Assembly: GCF_964340395.1 (NCBI RefSeq)
Contig: NC_135549.1
Coordinates: 30,613,332 to 30,677,331 of the forward strand
Reading direction: 5' to 3'
DNA: 64,000 nucleotides
Source of the DNA: Glandiceps talaboti
Lineage: Eukaryota > Hemichordata > Enteropneusta > Spengelidae
Below, piece by piece: positions 51,001-59,481 of the stretch. Under the pieces are notes generated by a model, which had not been told where the DNA came from, made no database searches, and was given only the letters and a program-made list of their open reading frames with translations. The stretch's first letter is position 1; each line of letters begins with the position of its first letter. The position numbers and the translations under genes are program-made.

Positions 51001-53821
51001 TCCGTGATCACTTGATTGCATTTCGTCACTCATACTGTACATGTATGCTGTCAATTACTTGAGGGATTGGATTAAGCTATCACCTATCTCATTCACATTT
51101 CTACACAAACAGTAGACATGTTCTTTTGATAATTTACCAAGGTGTCTTTTGACTGAATTGAGTACAGTTCTTACCTTCTACTCCCTGTATTCTGGAATGA
51201 GTAGATCTACTGGTCCTACTACCAGACTGTAAACAAACAATAAGACAAAGTGTTTACAGTCACAGCCTGAACACAATGTGACAATGATGATATTCATAGA
51301 GTCAGACACTATATAAATACAACTAAAACATTGATAGATTTGGTTAATTTATCAACAATTGTTGTGACAATGTGCAGAGGTTAATAAATTGAGATTTACA
51401 TGTTTGAATCATCAACAAATAGTACTTGTCTCGGTTACAGTTAGCTTGGTGGCCAACCTTTCCTGAAATGGATATGGTTCCAGGCTAATTTACACTACAG
51501 TAATTCTGTGGTTTTTTAAGGGTGGTAAGTAGGTAAAACCTACCAGGGTTCCCATATCATTTTACCAAGGTTCCCCACCAATATTTTAATAAATTCTATG
51601 GGAAACACTGCCAGTTTTACCTCTTTCCCCTTTCTGTTACCGGGGTTCCAACCTTGGTAAAAACACTGAGTATGAGCTGTTCAAAACAACTATTGTAAAG
51701 AATCTTTGAAACCTACATTAATGAATTATAAGGCTATCTATGGATACCTTTACTCAGACTCTGCCCTCATTACACACACATACAGTAGACATTCTTAAAT
51801 AATTTGCCATCAACTTCTACTTGTTCTAGACATTTGGCTGCTGTCAGAGAATGGTGAATAGTAAATTTTCTAAAAGACAATGCTAGACTTTGACATCTCT
51901 TACCTCTGCACTGCTACTACTGGACGGTTTCTTTGAATATGATATACTAGGAACTGGTACTTTTGAACCAAATGCTATGTGCATTGGTACATCAGCATTT
52001 TTGGCTTTTTGACTTGCACCTAAGTCTGTGGAGATAAATACACTGTGAACACCTAGGACTTCAAAGATAGTCAAATCAAACGTACCTAAGTCTGTAAAGA
52101 TAATCACATTAACTACACCTAGGTCTGTAAAGATAATCATATTAACTACACCTAGGTCTGTGAAGATAATCACATTAACTACACCTAAGTCTGTAAAGAT
52201 AATCACATTAACTACACCTAGGTCTGTGAAGATAATCACATTAACTACACCTAGGTCTGTGAAGATAATCACATTAACTACACCTAAGTCTGTAAAGATA
52301 ATCACATTAACTACACCTAGGTCTGTGAAGATAATCACATTAACTACACCTAAGTCTGTAAAGATAATCACATTAAATACACCTAGGTTTGTGAAGATAA
52401 TCACATTAACTATACCTAAGTCTGTAAAGATAATCATATTAAATACACCTAGGTCTGTGAAGATAATCAAAGTAGCTACACCTAGGTCTGTAAAGATAAT
52501 CACATTAACTACACCTAGGTCAGTAAAGATAACCAAATTAACTATACCTAGGTCTGTGAAGATAATCAAAGTAGCTACACCTAGGTCTGTGAAGATAATC
52601 ATATTAACTAAACCTAGGTCTGTGAAGATAATTACAGTAACTACACCTAGGTCTGTGAAGATAATTACAGTAACTACACCTAAGTCTGTAAAGATAATCA
52701 CATTAACTCCACCTTGGTCAGTAAAGATAATTACAGTAACTACACCTAAGTCTGTGAAGATAATTACAGTAACTACACCTAAGTCTGTAAAGATAATTAC
52801 AGTAACTACACCTAGGTCTGTGAAGATAATCAAAGTAGCTACACCTAGGTCTGTGAAGATAATCAAAGTAACTACACCTAAGTCTGTGAAGATAATCACA
52901 GTAACTATACACCTAAGTCTGTGAAGATAATCACATTAACTACACCTAGGTCTGTAAAGATAATTACAGTAACTACACCTAAGTCTGTAAAGATAATTAC
53001 AGTAACTACACCTAAGTCTGTGAAGATAATCAAAGTAACTACACCTAAGTCTGTGAAGATAATCACAGTAACTATACACCTAGGTCTGTGAAGATAATCA
53101 CATTAACTACACCTAGGTCTGTAAAGATAATTACAGTAACTACACCTAAGTCTGTAAAGATAATTACAGTAGCTACACCTAGGTCTGTAAAGATCGCTGC
53201 ATTAAATACAACTAAGTCATTTTCCTTAAATTTGAATAATGATTATCTTTATAACATACCAGGATCTGTTGTTGATATTGGTCTCATTCCAAACACTTCT
53301 CCTTTGAGCTTCATATCTGCTTGTTTTATTTTATGCATAGTTAATACCTGCAACATATAATGATAAAGTAGTTGGCATGATTTCAAATTGTGTTTACAAA
53401 TTATTCTTTCCATTAGAGTTATGTGTACATGGATTAAAATACATACTTAATAGTTGGCACCTTCATCATTTCAACCCTTGGAATGTCCTATAAATATACT
53501 TTATTTACATTGCATTGTAAACCCATGGGCCCAGTAACTGACATGTTCTAGGTATACCAACCTGTGTTAGGTGTTGTACATCAGGTCCAAACTGACATGT
53601 TCTGGGTATACTATCAATGTCTGTGGTATTAGTTGTAGTCTGGCAGTCATATTGCTCTGAAATAACAAGGTTACATGACATGAAACTCACATCATTACAA
53701 ATAATGGAACACAGTGTACATGATACATGTCCGTCCTGCATGTCATTTAATTTAGATTGACCTACTACATGTATAACTGTGTTGGGTTTTTTTTGGTTTT
53801 TTTTGTTGTTGTTGTTTTTTG

Positions 53822-53852
<31 letters not shown>

Positions 53853-54324
53853 TTGTGTTTTTTTTTTTTTGGGGGGGGGGGTATTATTAGCTGGTGAAAT
53901 CTAACTGACTACATATCACATGTCTTTATATATATATATACAATTCTTAATATAAACACCCTGAAGAACATTCCAAACAAATTTCAGCCCAATCTGCTCA
54001 GTAATTTTGGAATCAAAGGTTTTGATCAAAAATACACATTTTAATATGATGAATCTAATTTCCATATCACTTATGGGATCACCATGTTATGAACAATTCT
54101 TAATCCAAACACCTCTATGAACGTTCCAACGAAATTTCAGATTGATCTGCCGAGTAGTTTTGGAGTTTAAGTTTTTTTAAACAAAAATCACATCTTTTTG
54201 ACCCAAATCCCACATTGGTGGTAAGATCATTTTGATTTCAACAATTTCCCAACTGGACACCAAAAGTAATTTCACCATCAAATTACAAGGCAATCGGTCT
54301 GGCAGTTTTTGAGTTTAAGTTGCT

Positions 54325-54367
<43 letters not shown>

Positions 54368-57300
54368 GGACAGATGGACAGACACAGCACCATGCCTATA
54401 GCACTACTGAACCATATCAGTTTAGTTGTGCTAAAAACTGCCATTTTTATAAATTGTCAATCTTTGAATATTTTATACCATGTTTTGTGACTATCAAAAT
54501 AGCAATGGCAAACATCTACATTTAGGATTACTTTTAAGGACTGCAACTGAGTTCATATAGTACATGTTCCCTATACCAAAATTGTGGTACACAGTATAGC
54601 ATGGAAATATGATATTTAAATTGTGTCCTACTCACCATCATCATCCGTGGTATCTGGAGGCTGATTCTTCATTGTAAATACTCGTCGAAGTCGGCAGTTT
54701 GCAGCAATTGTCAAGGAATCTAAGAATTTTAATGTCTGTCCTTTGAAAACATCACTCACCAGAGATATCATATCAAGGCACAGATTCACCCACTATAAAG
54801 AGATACACAAATGATGTAGAAATCTATATGGAAAGGACTGTGTGTGACAGTGTGTGTATGTGTGTGTGTGTCTGTGTGTGTCTGTGTGCGTGTGCTGATT
54901 GACAATCCTAACTAGTATATGTAATAACTAAAATACAAAATTTGTAAGCGATAAGAATATAACACATATTAAACAATACTAATCAGTGTAAAGTAATAAT
55001 TGATTGGACCTTGGAGGGTGGTGTAAATGACTACTAATTTCACAATTATACTTCTTCCATGTCACTAACATTTTTTCTGATTACTCAAAATTCTCTATGC
55101 AAGATCTGAAAGGATTGCATTTTGCTTTTTTCAATGGGATCCTATTAGGGTGTAAATGTTATGTGACATGCACTGACAGTAGGATTATCTTATGTGCAGT
55201 ATGCTCCCTAAAAGTACACGTATGTGCAGGTCCTTTTTAAGTCTGTGCTATGGATAACAAAACCCATAACAACCAGTAACAGTGATTTCACTGTGTTCCT
55301 CACCTGTTTATTGCATTCAAATCAGATACAAAATGATACTGTTCAATTGCTTTAATTATACAAGATGAGAATGCTATTATACTTGTGGTAAAGTCAAAAG
55401 GAATTGGCTTCATTTGGGTGTTACAGGCTACACATGAATAACAATGTCAGAATGTGGTTTACAAGCAAGTTCTATGTTAGTATTGTTACCCTAATTATGG
55501 GAAAATCTGTATACTTCTGACCTGTCATGGTCCTTCCAATTCTACTTTAAGTCACCTACTAAGTTATACAGAACTGAAACACTTACCACTCCTCGTCTCA
55601 AAATGCTCAATGGTATCTTAGCATGCAGAGGTGTTATCGAAATTTCCTTTTGTGCAGATGACAGAAATAATCTTCTCTTGTTATTGCCCATATCAATTAT
55701 ACTGCAATGAAAAGCAAAATAAAACATTTATTAGACCATCCTAATTACTAATATACATGTACATCAATTAACTTATACAGGTATAAAACGTAGTATCTAC
55801 TCAATTTTTAATGTTATACCAACATGATGTGGTGTATGAAAGATATAGATTTTTCAATAAAATCTCACCAGAATAGGTTAGTCGTGGCAGTGATATTAGC
55901 CTGTAGACTTTGCCATCTAATTTGACATACTGTTCTGGCACACAGCATTGAAGCCAGATATCAAAGTCAAACTGTACATTTATGTATGATTTAAGAAAAC
56001 AAATAACAAACTGAGACAGTTGACAGTTAATAGTGTACATATATGAAGATACCGTGGTACACATGAAGAGTCAACTTTAAGTAGTTAAAGGGGAATGCCA
56101 CTCCAGGAAATAGAGACATTTTCATCAAACATGGGTTCTGGAGAGTGACCTCATAATTTTACATAATCTACAACTATTTGCGATTTCAGAGAAACATCAA
56201 ATTGATCTTGTGACTTTATACGGTACCTTTGCTGTGGGCTATTGCACCATGGGGATAGCAGAAATAATGTATTCTATGGTTGAACACTGATTATCCATGC
56301 ATACATAAATGCTATACACTTCAGTGTAAAACAGCTTTCATGAATATTCAGTGTCCAACCATTGAATACATTATTTTTGTTGACTCCCATGATGCAATAG
56401 CCCATAGCAAAGATACCCTATAAATGCACAAGAAATTTCTTGATGTTTCTCTGAAATCACAAGCAAACATAATTGTAGGTGATGTAAAATCATGAAATGA
56501 CTCAAGAATTAACCTTTATGCAAATGTCTCTTTCCAGGAGTGGCGTTCAAACAATTCAATTACTTACCTTAATTCTATTGAAAAATCTTGACCTAGTGGT
56601 ACCATCAACTGTAGTACTAGGTAGCGTTGTATGAGAAGTACTGAAATCAAGATAATACACAGACATATCACATGTTTGAGGATGCAAGACACAAAAAAAT
56701 ACAAGTATGCAATCGTACACCTTTTTCTGGTTACTCACTCACTGTTCAGTAATTTGTTTGCTAAGTATTCTGCAAGGAAGCCCAGATTTGGGAAATTGAG
56801 GGTTAAACTTTTCATACGCATAACATGCAAAAACATGCAACATTGGACAAACTTACAAAATTATCCAGTAATTTGACATGGCTAGGTACTATATTTTAAT
56901 TCTGCATTTAAAAAAAATGAATTTCTATGTAACTAGCAATGTTTTAATCTTATTCAAATGAACTACAATGAAAAGATAGAACAGACAAGAAGACTATATA
57001 CTTACATGATATTTTGTTATCCTTTGGCATCTGAATTCTAGTTGTGGCACTTCCTCCCTCCACCACAACCACATAACTCTTAACATCTTTGTCATAAACC
57101 TGGCAAAGTAACATGATCACAACACTATCAGTACATTGGTCCTAGCAGAACTCTTTAGTGACTGGCAAATTAAATTGCAGCTACAAATACACAGCATTTG
57201 GAGTACCTTTTTCAATTCGCTAAACATATCTGATGTTGATTACCAAGTCCCATTGCAATTACTATGACAGGCAGTAAGAATTTATCATATACACATATCA

Positions 57301-58882
57301 TATAGCATATAGCACAGTGGTTAATATTCATAGTTTTTGTGAATTACACTGTATCTTAAACATGTTCTGCAGAAGAAGACCGTACATTAAATCTGGCAAA
57401 CTAGATGTGAGGTTTTTTTTGGTAAATCTCACTCTAGTCCTGGTAACTTTAAAAGTTACAGTAAGACAGAATCACCATTCACTATAATGATTGTTTGCAT
57501 TTCTTACCATTTAAAACATCACATCTCTAGTTTCTCACAGCTGCTTGCAACCACTTTAAATCATGCATTTATGTTGAACCAATAGACACTGAGCTTTGAA
57601 TTCCTACCTTTTTGACTGCTGAGGCACTGCCAACAACCTTCCACTTCGATATGGTGTCCTTGCCTTGAGCACTAAACACTTCAAAATATGGCCCACCCTG
57701 GATAGAGTAACAAAATACTGGTTTCAACTTATGTACTTCTCAAAATCTACAACTTGTACAAGTTAGTATTTAGCAAAATCAAAATGCTATACAGTTATTG
57801 CAGTGACGGATCATGTCATCCCAATTTCAACTCGTCCCAGTCAACTCGCACTGTCAGTGTCAACCTGCCCCATTTTCAGTGCAGCAGATTTCTGGACTGC
57901 TGTTTGTGTTTTATTTTTCAGTGCAGCAGATTTCTGGACTGCTGTTTGTGGTTTAGTTTTCAGTGCAGCAGATTTCTGGACTGCTGTTTGTATTTTATTT
58001 TTCAGTGCAGCAGATTTCTGGACTGCTTGTTTGTGTTTTATTTTTCATTATATGTTAACATCAAAAATCTGGTTTCTACCAAAATGATGGAGGAGTAAAC
58101 CAAAACAATGGAGGGATAAACTAAAACGATGGAGGGATAAACCAAAACGATGGAGGGATAAACCAAATTGAAAGTCAATATAGTGGATGAATGATGTTTT
58201 TTTTTTACGTCTATCATAAGTTAACGTCTTTAACCACAGACAAAAAAAAACTAAAATCAGGATCGCAATTGTGACCACATCATCTTCACTGGCTTCCAGG
58301 AATTGCGACATTAGTAATCGTACCAAACTTTGTACTTTATCACTTCAATCTTCTGAGGCGGAGAAGACACAATAGTAAGCTTTTTTTATCAGATGGAAGT
58401 CGAGATGAACGATGGGCACAAATTAGTCCTGCTTGCATACGGAGGAATTCGGGACTCGATTCTGACAATTGTCCCTCCCCCTCCTCGGTGTTTAGAGTCA
58501 AGTCAGTAATACAGACTCGTGCACCGTCATGTAAGCAGGACAAGGCACAAATATGCCTTACCTCGTTAACATGTAGGGCTTCTATCTAACATTTAACAAT
58601 TGATCTCTCCCTGCCTCTTTCGTTTGGTGGTAGAGGAATAGGCTTCATCTATTTTCCCACTAAGGACACCATAATTGTTGTTTTTCCTCTAAAGTTATAT
58701 GAAGTTGCAAACCTAGCATGGAACTGCGAACATTGAACAAGAACTGTTGACGAACAAGCTCAAACATGTACGACTTGCACGGTTTTTCTATACGACGCGT
58801 TTCAAGAAAATAATGATTTGTATGAAAAACTGTAAGATCTAACAGAAAATAAAACAATTACCTGGTAGTCGTTCTGAAACAT
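41922..58882 (-). CDS. CFAP20DC: CFAP20 domain-containing protein (complete, 19 exons)
   Basis: Nineteen minus-strand exons join with consistent phases to 891 codons plus stop. Human C3orf67/CFAP20DC is shorter. Residues 1 to about 190 form a CFAP20-like (DUF667) domain, starting [20 protein letters not shown] and including [56 protein letters not shown] and [20 protein letters not shown]20 itself stabilises axonemal doublet microtubules; the role of this relative is poorly known, so a ciliary function is inference. The remainder is disordered and Ser-rich, with conserved islands [14 protein letters not shown] and the C-terminal [20 protein letters not shown]. Exon 12 holds nine 9-residue repeats. 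The gene is divergent from TMA7. Confidence 0.95.
42300..42562 (-). mobile_element. tRNA-derived SINE (decayed)
   Basis: The minus-strand head GGTGTCGGTGGCTGAGTGG resembles a class II (Ser/Leu) tRNA start, with box A-like TGGCTGAGTGGTG (42538-42550) and a degenerate box B GGGGTTAAAACC (42498-42509). A conserved-looking body GGGGTACTCTGGTTTCCTCC and an AATAAAGATTATC-like tail follow. It is not a functional tRNA. Confidence 0.6.
42786..43160. mobile_element. Foldback element, ACAACTGCTGACATC family, full copy
   Basis: Arms of about 140 bp with interruptions. The left starts AAAACTGCTGACATCAAAC and the right ends GTCTGATGCCAGCAGTTGTA, with TTACATTTCAT / ATGAAATGTAA words toward the centre. It lies in CFAP20DC intron 18 (42062-43308). 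Confidence 0.85.
43309..43400 (-). CDS. CFAP20DC: CFAP20DC exon 18
   Basis: Codons 815-845 plus one base, [29 protein letters not shown]. Acceptor TGTATAG, donor GTAAGT. Confidence 0.9.
43401..44482. other. CFAP20DC intron 17
   Basis: 1.1 kb; nothing recognisable. Confidence 0.75.
44483..44571 (-). CDS. CFAP20DC: CFAP20DC exon 17
   Basis: Codons 786-814 plus two bases, [20 protein letters not shown]. Acceptor TTTCAG, donor GTAAGT. Confidence 0.9.
44572..45026. repeat. CFAP20DC intron 16 with (CAGA)n tracts
   Basis: Several CAGA/GACA microsatellite patches between 44817 and 45000; no other element. Confidence 0.9.
45027..45254 (-). CDS. CFAP20DC: CFAP20DC exon 16
   Basis: Codons 710-785, [57 protein letters not shown]. 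Acceptor CTTACAG, donor GTAAGT, phase 0. A piece is duplicated at 41535-41593. Confidence 0.93.
45690..46252. repeat. (GAAT)n/(GGAT)n satellite, about 560 bp
   Basis: Tetranucleotide array of GAAT with interspersed GGAT, GATT and GACC variants in higher-order blocks, in CFAP20DC intron 15 (45255-46318). Ile/His/Ser-rich minus-strand frames of 96-192 codons are artefacts of the repeat. Confidence 0.97.
46319..46672 (-). CDS. CFAP20DC: CFAP20DC exon 15
   Basis: Codons 592-709, [18 protein letters not shown] (a likely short helix), an acidic EEEEE run, then [19 protein letters not shown] and [15 protein letters not shown]. Donor GTAAGT, phase 0. Confidence 0.9.
46673..47397. other. CFAP20DC intron 14
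   Basis: Contains one arm of a foldback family at 47074-47227; the rest shows nothing. Confidence 0.75.
47074..47227. mobile_element. Half copy of the ACAACTGCTGACATCAGAC foldback family
   Basis: Matches the right arms at 42786-43160 and 61971-62232: TTATCAAATGATGAAATGTA, GTTTACTTTCCCTGTTT, CCATGGTCTGATGTCAGCAG. The left arm is missing. Confidence 0.8.
47398..47488 (-). CDS. CFAP20DC: CFAP20DC exon 14
   Basis: Codons 561-591, [30 protein letters not shown]. Acceptor TTTCAG, donor GTAAGT, phase 0. Confidence 0.88.
47489..48278. other. CFAP20DC intron 13
   Basis: 790 bp. A 95-codon plus-strand frame near 47595 shows no known domain and is not called. Confidence 0.75.
48279..48357 (-). CDS. 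CFAP20DC: CFAP20DC exon 13
   Basis: Codons 535-560 plus two bases, [20 protein letters not shown]. Acceptor TCTGTAG, donor GTAGGT. Confidence 0.85.
48358..49357. other. CFAP20DC intron 12
   Basis: 1 kb; nothing recognisable. Confidence 0.75.
49358..49978 (-). CDS. CFAP20DC: CFAP20DC exon 12, with coding minisatellite
   Basis: Codons 328-534, the largest exon. A basic patch ([15 protein letters not shown]) is followed by nine 9-residue repeats of the form AHR(V/M/I)NSGDA, then Ser/Arg/Lys/Asn-rich disordered sequence. Acceptor TTTTTTAG, donor GTAAGT. Confidence 0.9.
49572..49814 (-). repeat. In-frame 27 bp x 9 coding minisatellite
   Basis: Residues about 383-463: nine units [18 protein letters not shown] and variants, drifting to SHRVSSAEK and SHRIGSGEM at the C-terminal side. 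Substitutions between units mostly preserve AHR and SG. Confidence 0.95.
49979..50428. other. CFAP20DC intron 11
   Basis: 450 bp with a short (AATC)n tract near 50112; otherwise nothing. Confidence 0.8.
50429..50503 (-). CDS. CFAP20DC: CFAP20DC exon 11
   Basis: Codons 303-327 plus one base, [20 protein letters not shown]. Acceptor TTTACAG, donor GTAAGT. Confidence 0.82.
50504..51174. other. CFAP20DC intron 10
   Basis: 671 bp; nothing recognisable. Confidence 0.8.
51175..51226 (-). CDS. CFAP20DC: CFAP20DC exon 10
   Basis: Codons 286-302 plus one base, [17 protein letters not shown]. Acceptor TTTACAG, donor GTAAGA. Supported by frame and splice signals; little conservation. Confidence 0.8.
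51227..51903. other. CFAP20DC intron 9
   Basis: 677 bp; nothing recognisable. Confidence 0.8.
51904..52025 (-). CDS. CFAP20DC: CFAP20DC exon 9
   Basis: Codons 245-285, [20 protein letters not shown], then [13 protein letters not shown] and a Ser run. HIAFGSKV is conserved with human. Acceptor CTCCACAG is the nearest of many similar sites; donor GTAAGA, phase 0. Confidence 0.92.
52026..53217 (-). repeat. Splice-acceptor minisatellite, 33 bp x about 36, filling intron 8
   Basis: On the minus strand each unit reads approximately ACTTAGGTGTAGTTAATG, then TGATTATCTTTACAG. The TTACAG (or TTCACAG) end plus the next ACTTAGGTG copies the true exon 9 boundary TTATCTCCACAG|ACTTAGGTG. Units also carry a TTAAT branch-point-like word. 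The array is open in the exon 9 frame for about 26 units (to 52899) as [11 protein letters not shown] repeats. It is interrupted farther out by two-base insertions near 52908 and 53075. Units next to the exon are the most diverged. Confidence 0.97.
53260..53347 (-). CDS. CFAP20DC: CFAP20DC exon 8
   Basis: Codons 216-244 plus one base, [20 protein letters not shown]. Acceptor GTTGCAG, donor GTATGT. Confidence 0.9.
53562..53656 (-). CDS. CFAP20DC: CFAP20DC exon 7
   Basis: Codons 184-215, with [20 protein letters not shown], matching human IIPRSCQLMTDVPQVTQL. Donor GTTGGT, phase 0. Part of the exon is copied just past the donor. Confidence 0.93.
53657..54635. other. CFAP20DC intron 6
   Basis: Contains a T-rich (GTTTT)n and poly-G tract at about 53786-53881 and the composite repeat at 53941-54434. 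Confidence 0.8.
53941..54434. mobile_element. Composite repeat: three ~150 bp subunits, (GACA)n, MITE-type end
   Basis: Subunits starting near 53941, 54093 and 54239 share words such as CAATT(T/C)(T/C), CCAAACA..TTTCAG and TTTTGGA-TTTAAG. They are followed by about ten GACA repeats (54326-54375). The block ends GCACTACTGAACC-ATCAGTTTAGTTGTGCTAA, the reversed end of the 35021 MITE. Superfamily unknown. Confidence 0.65.
54636..54792 (-). CDS. CFAP20DC: CFAP20DC exon 6
   Basis: Codons 132-183 plus one base, [18 protein letters not shown], then [20 protein letters not shown]. This closes the CFAP20-like domain. Donor GTGAGT. Confidence 0.95.
54793..55586. other. CFAP20DC intron 5
   Basis: A short (TG)n tract near 54840-54890; otherwise nothing recognisable. 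Confidence 0.75.
55587..55701 (-). CDS. CFAP20DC: CFAP20DC exon 5
   Basis: Codons 93-131, [20 protein letters not shown] and [16 protein letters not shown]. Acceptor ATTGCAG, donor GTAAGT, phase 0. Confidence 0.96.
56091..56548. mobile_element. Foldback element in CFAP20DC intron 4
   Basis: Ends GGAATGCCACTCCAGGAAA and TTTCCAGGAGTGGCGTTC are inverted. The arms extend about 200 bp with interruptions (GAGACATTT, GGGCTATTGCACCATGG / CCATGATGCAATAGCCC, GAATACATTATTT). A half copy is at 7965-8205. Confidence 0.8.
56568..56640 (-). CDS. CFAP20DC: CFAP20DC exon 4
   Basis: Codons 69-92, [20 protein letters not shown]. Acceptor TTTCAG, donor GTAAGT. A foldback element ends about 20 bp past the donor. 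Confidence 0.95.
57006..57099 (-). CDS. CFAP20DC: CFAP20DC exon 3
   Basis: Codons 38-68 plus one base, [20 protein letters not shown] and RIQMPKDNK. Donor GTAAGT. Confidence 0.95.
57608..57697 (-). CDS. CFAP20DC: CFAP20DC exon 2
   Basis: Codons 8-37, [20 protein letters not shown]. Acceptor TATCCAG, donor GTAGGA, phase 0. Confidence 0.95.
57804..57872. mobile_element. Fragment of the 670-1344 element end
   Basis: TGACGGATCA, TTTCAACTCGTCCCA and CAACCTGCCCCATTTTCA match the terminal subrepeats of the element near the left edge. Confidence 0.65.
57873..58045. repeat. 42 bp x 4 tandem repeat
   Basis: Units TTTTCAGTGCAGCAG, ATTTCTGGACTGCTG, TTTGTGTTTTAT start at 57873, 57915, 57957 and 57999. 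Confidence 0.95.
58079..58168. repeat. 20 bp x 4-5 tandem repeat
   Basis: Units close to AAAACGATGGAGGGATAAACC, in CFAP20DC intron 1. Confidence 0.9.
58424..58543. mobile_element. Small MITE, copy 3, with perfect 9 bp target duplication
   Basis: Flanked by GGCACAAAT on both sides (58415-58423 and 58544-58552). Ends TAGTCCTGCTTGCATACGG and CCGTCATGTAAGCAGGACAA. The interior matches copy 1 in reverse orientation (CTGACAATTGTCC, CCTCGG, GTGCACCG words). Confidence 0.85.
58862..58882 (-). CDS. CFAP20DC: CFAP20DC exon 1
   Basis: Codons 1-7, MFQNDYQ, matching the human start MFKNEYQ. Donor GTAATT, phase 0. Confidence 0.93.
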
Positions 58883-59465
58883 GCTGATGAGATTAGCGTC
58901 GTACAAAAGTTTGCAACTTCACTTGTTGTTCCTCTGAGCTGACCGAAGTACTCAACAGTTGTCAGTTGTAAATAACGTTACGTACAATCTTAGTGTTTGT
59001 TTACAACACAAAATACTTAGTATAACCCGTTATCACTGGAATAACTTGCACTTGTAATAAAGTTTCGAACAAAATACAACTAGAATTACACATATAGTAA
59101 GGTGTCATGCCGAAAAAGTACTCGCCGCATATTTTTTTCATTTGAAAACAGCTTCACTCAATCACTACGTCAGCCATCTTGAAAGAAATGTCACGCATGC
59201 GTACTAGGTAACGACTCCCTAGGTTACACACAATCAACAAGTAGCTATCACGTTTTCGTAAATTGTGAATTTTAAGCTTTCACCACCTTGATATATGCAA
59301 TGTAAATGTGTGAACGGATAATGATTATTCTAAATGAGTAAAATATGCGAAACATGTGACATGAGCCAAGAAAAATCAAATAAATCCAAGCCTTGGCCAG
59401 CAGGTTTTACAATAAATTGACAAGTTAAGGCGTTAAAATAATCCACATTCATTCAATCGACCATC
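58883..59465. promoter_or_regulatory. Shared CFAP20DC-TMA7 bidirectional promoter region
   Basis: 583 bp between divergent start codons. It contains a CRE-like TACGTCA at 59166-59172, an adjoining GCCATCTT (reverse AAGATGGC, YY1-like) and the palindrome ACGCATGCGT at 59193-59202 (NRF1-like). These motif types are common in TATA-less housekeeping promoters. Use is inferred. Confidence 0.65.
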
Positions 59466-59481
59466 ATGTCAGGGCGCGAAG
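59466..59481 (+). CDS. TMA7: TMA7 exon 1
   Basis: Sixteen coding bases, MSGRE plus the first base of Gly6; donor GTAAGT. Confidence 0.93.

Larger units (their letters stand above)
57698..58861. other. CFAP20DC intron 1
   Basis: Contains a fragment of the 670-1344 element end, a 42 bp tandem repeat, a 20 bp tandem repeat and MITE copy 3, all listed separately. Confidence 0.8.

Noticed and set aside
52160-52924. 254-codon plus-strand frame of [11 protein letters not shown] repeats
   Set aside because: Antisense reading of the 33 bp minisatellite in CFAP20DC intron 8.
52026-53217. CRISPR-like regular repeat array
   Set aside because: The units abut directly with no unique spacers, and the array lies in an animal intron; it is a minisatellite.
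57754-58098. Plus-strand frames with repeated CSRFLDCCL / SAADFWTAV
   Set aside because: They translate the 42 bp tandem repeat in CFAP20DC intron 1.
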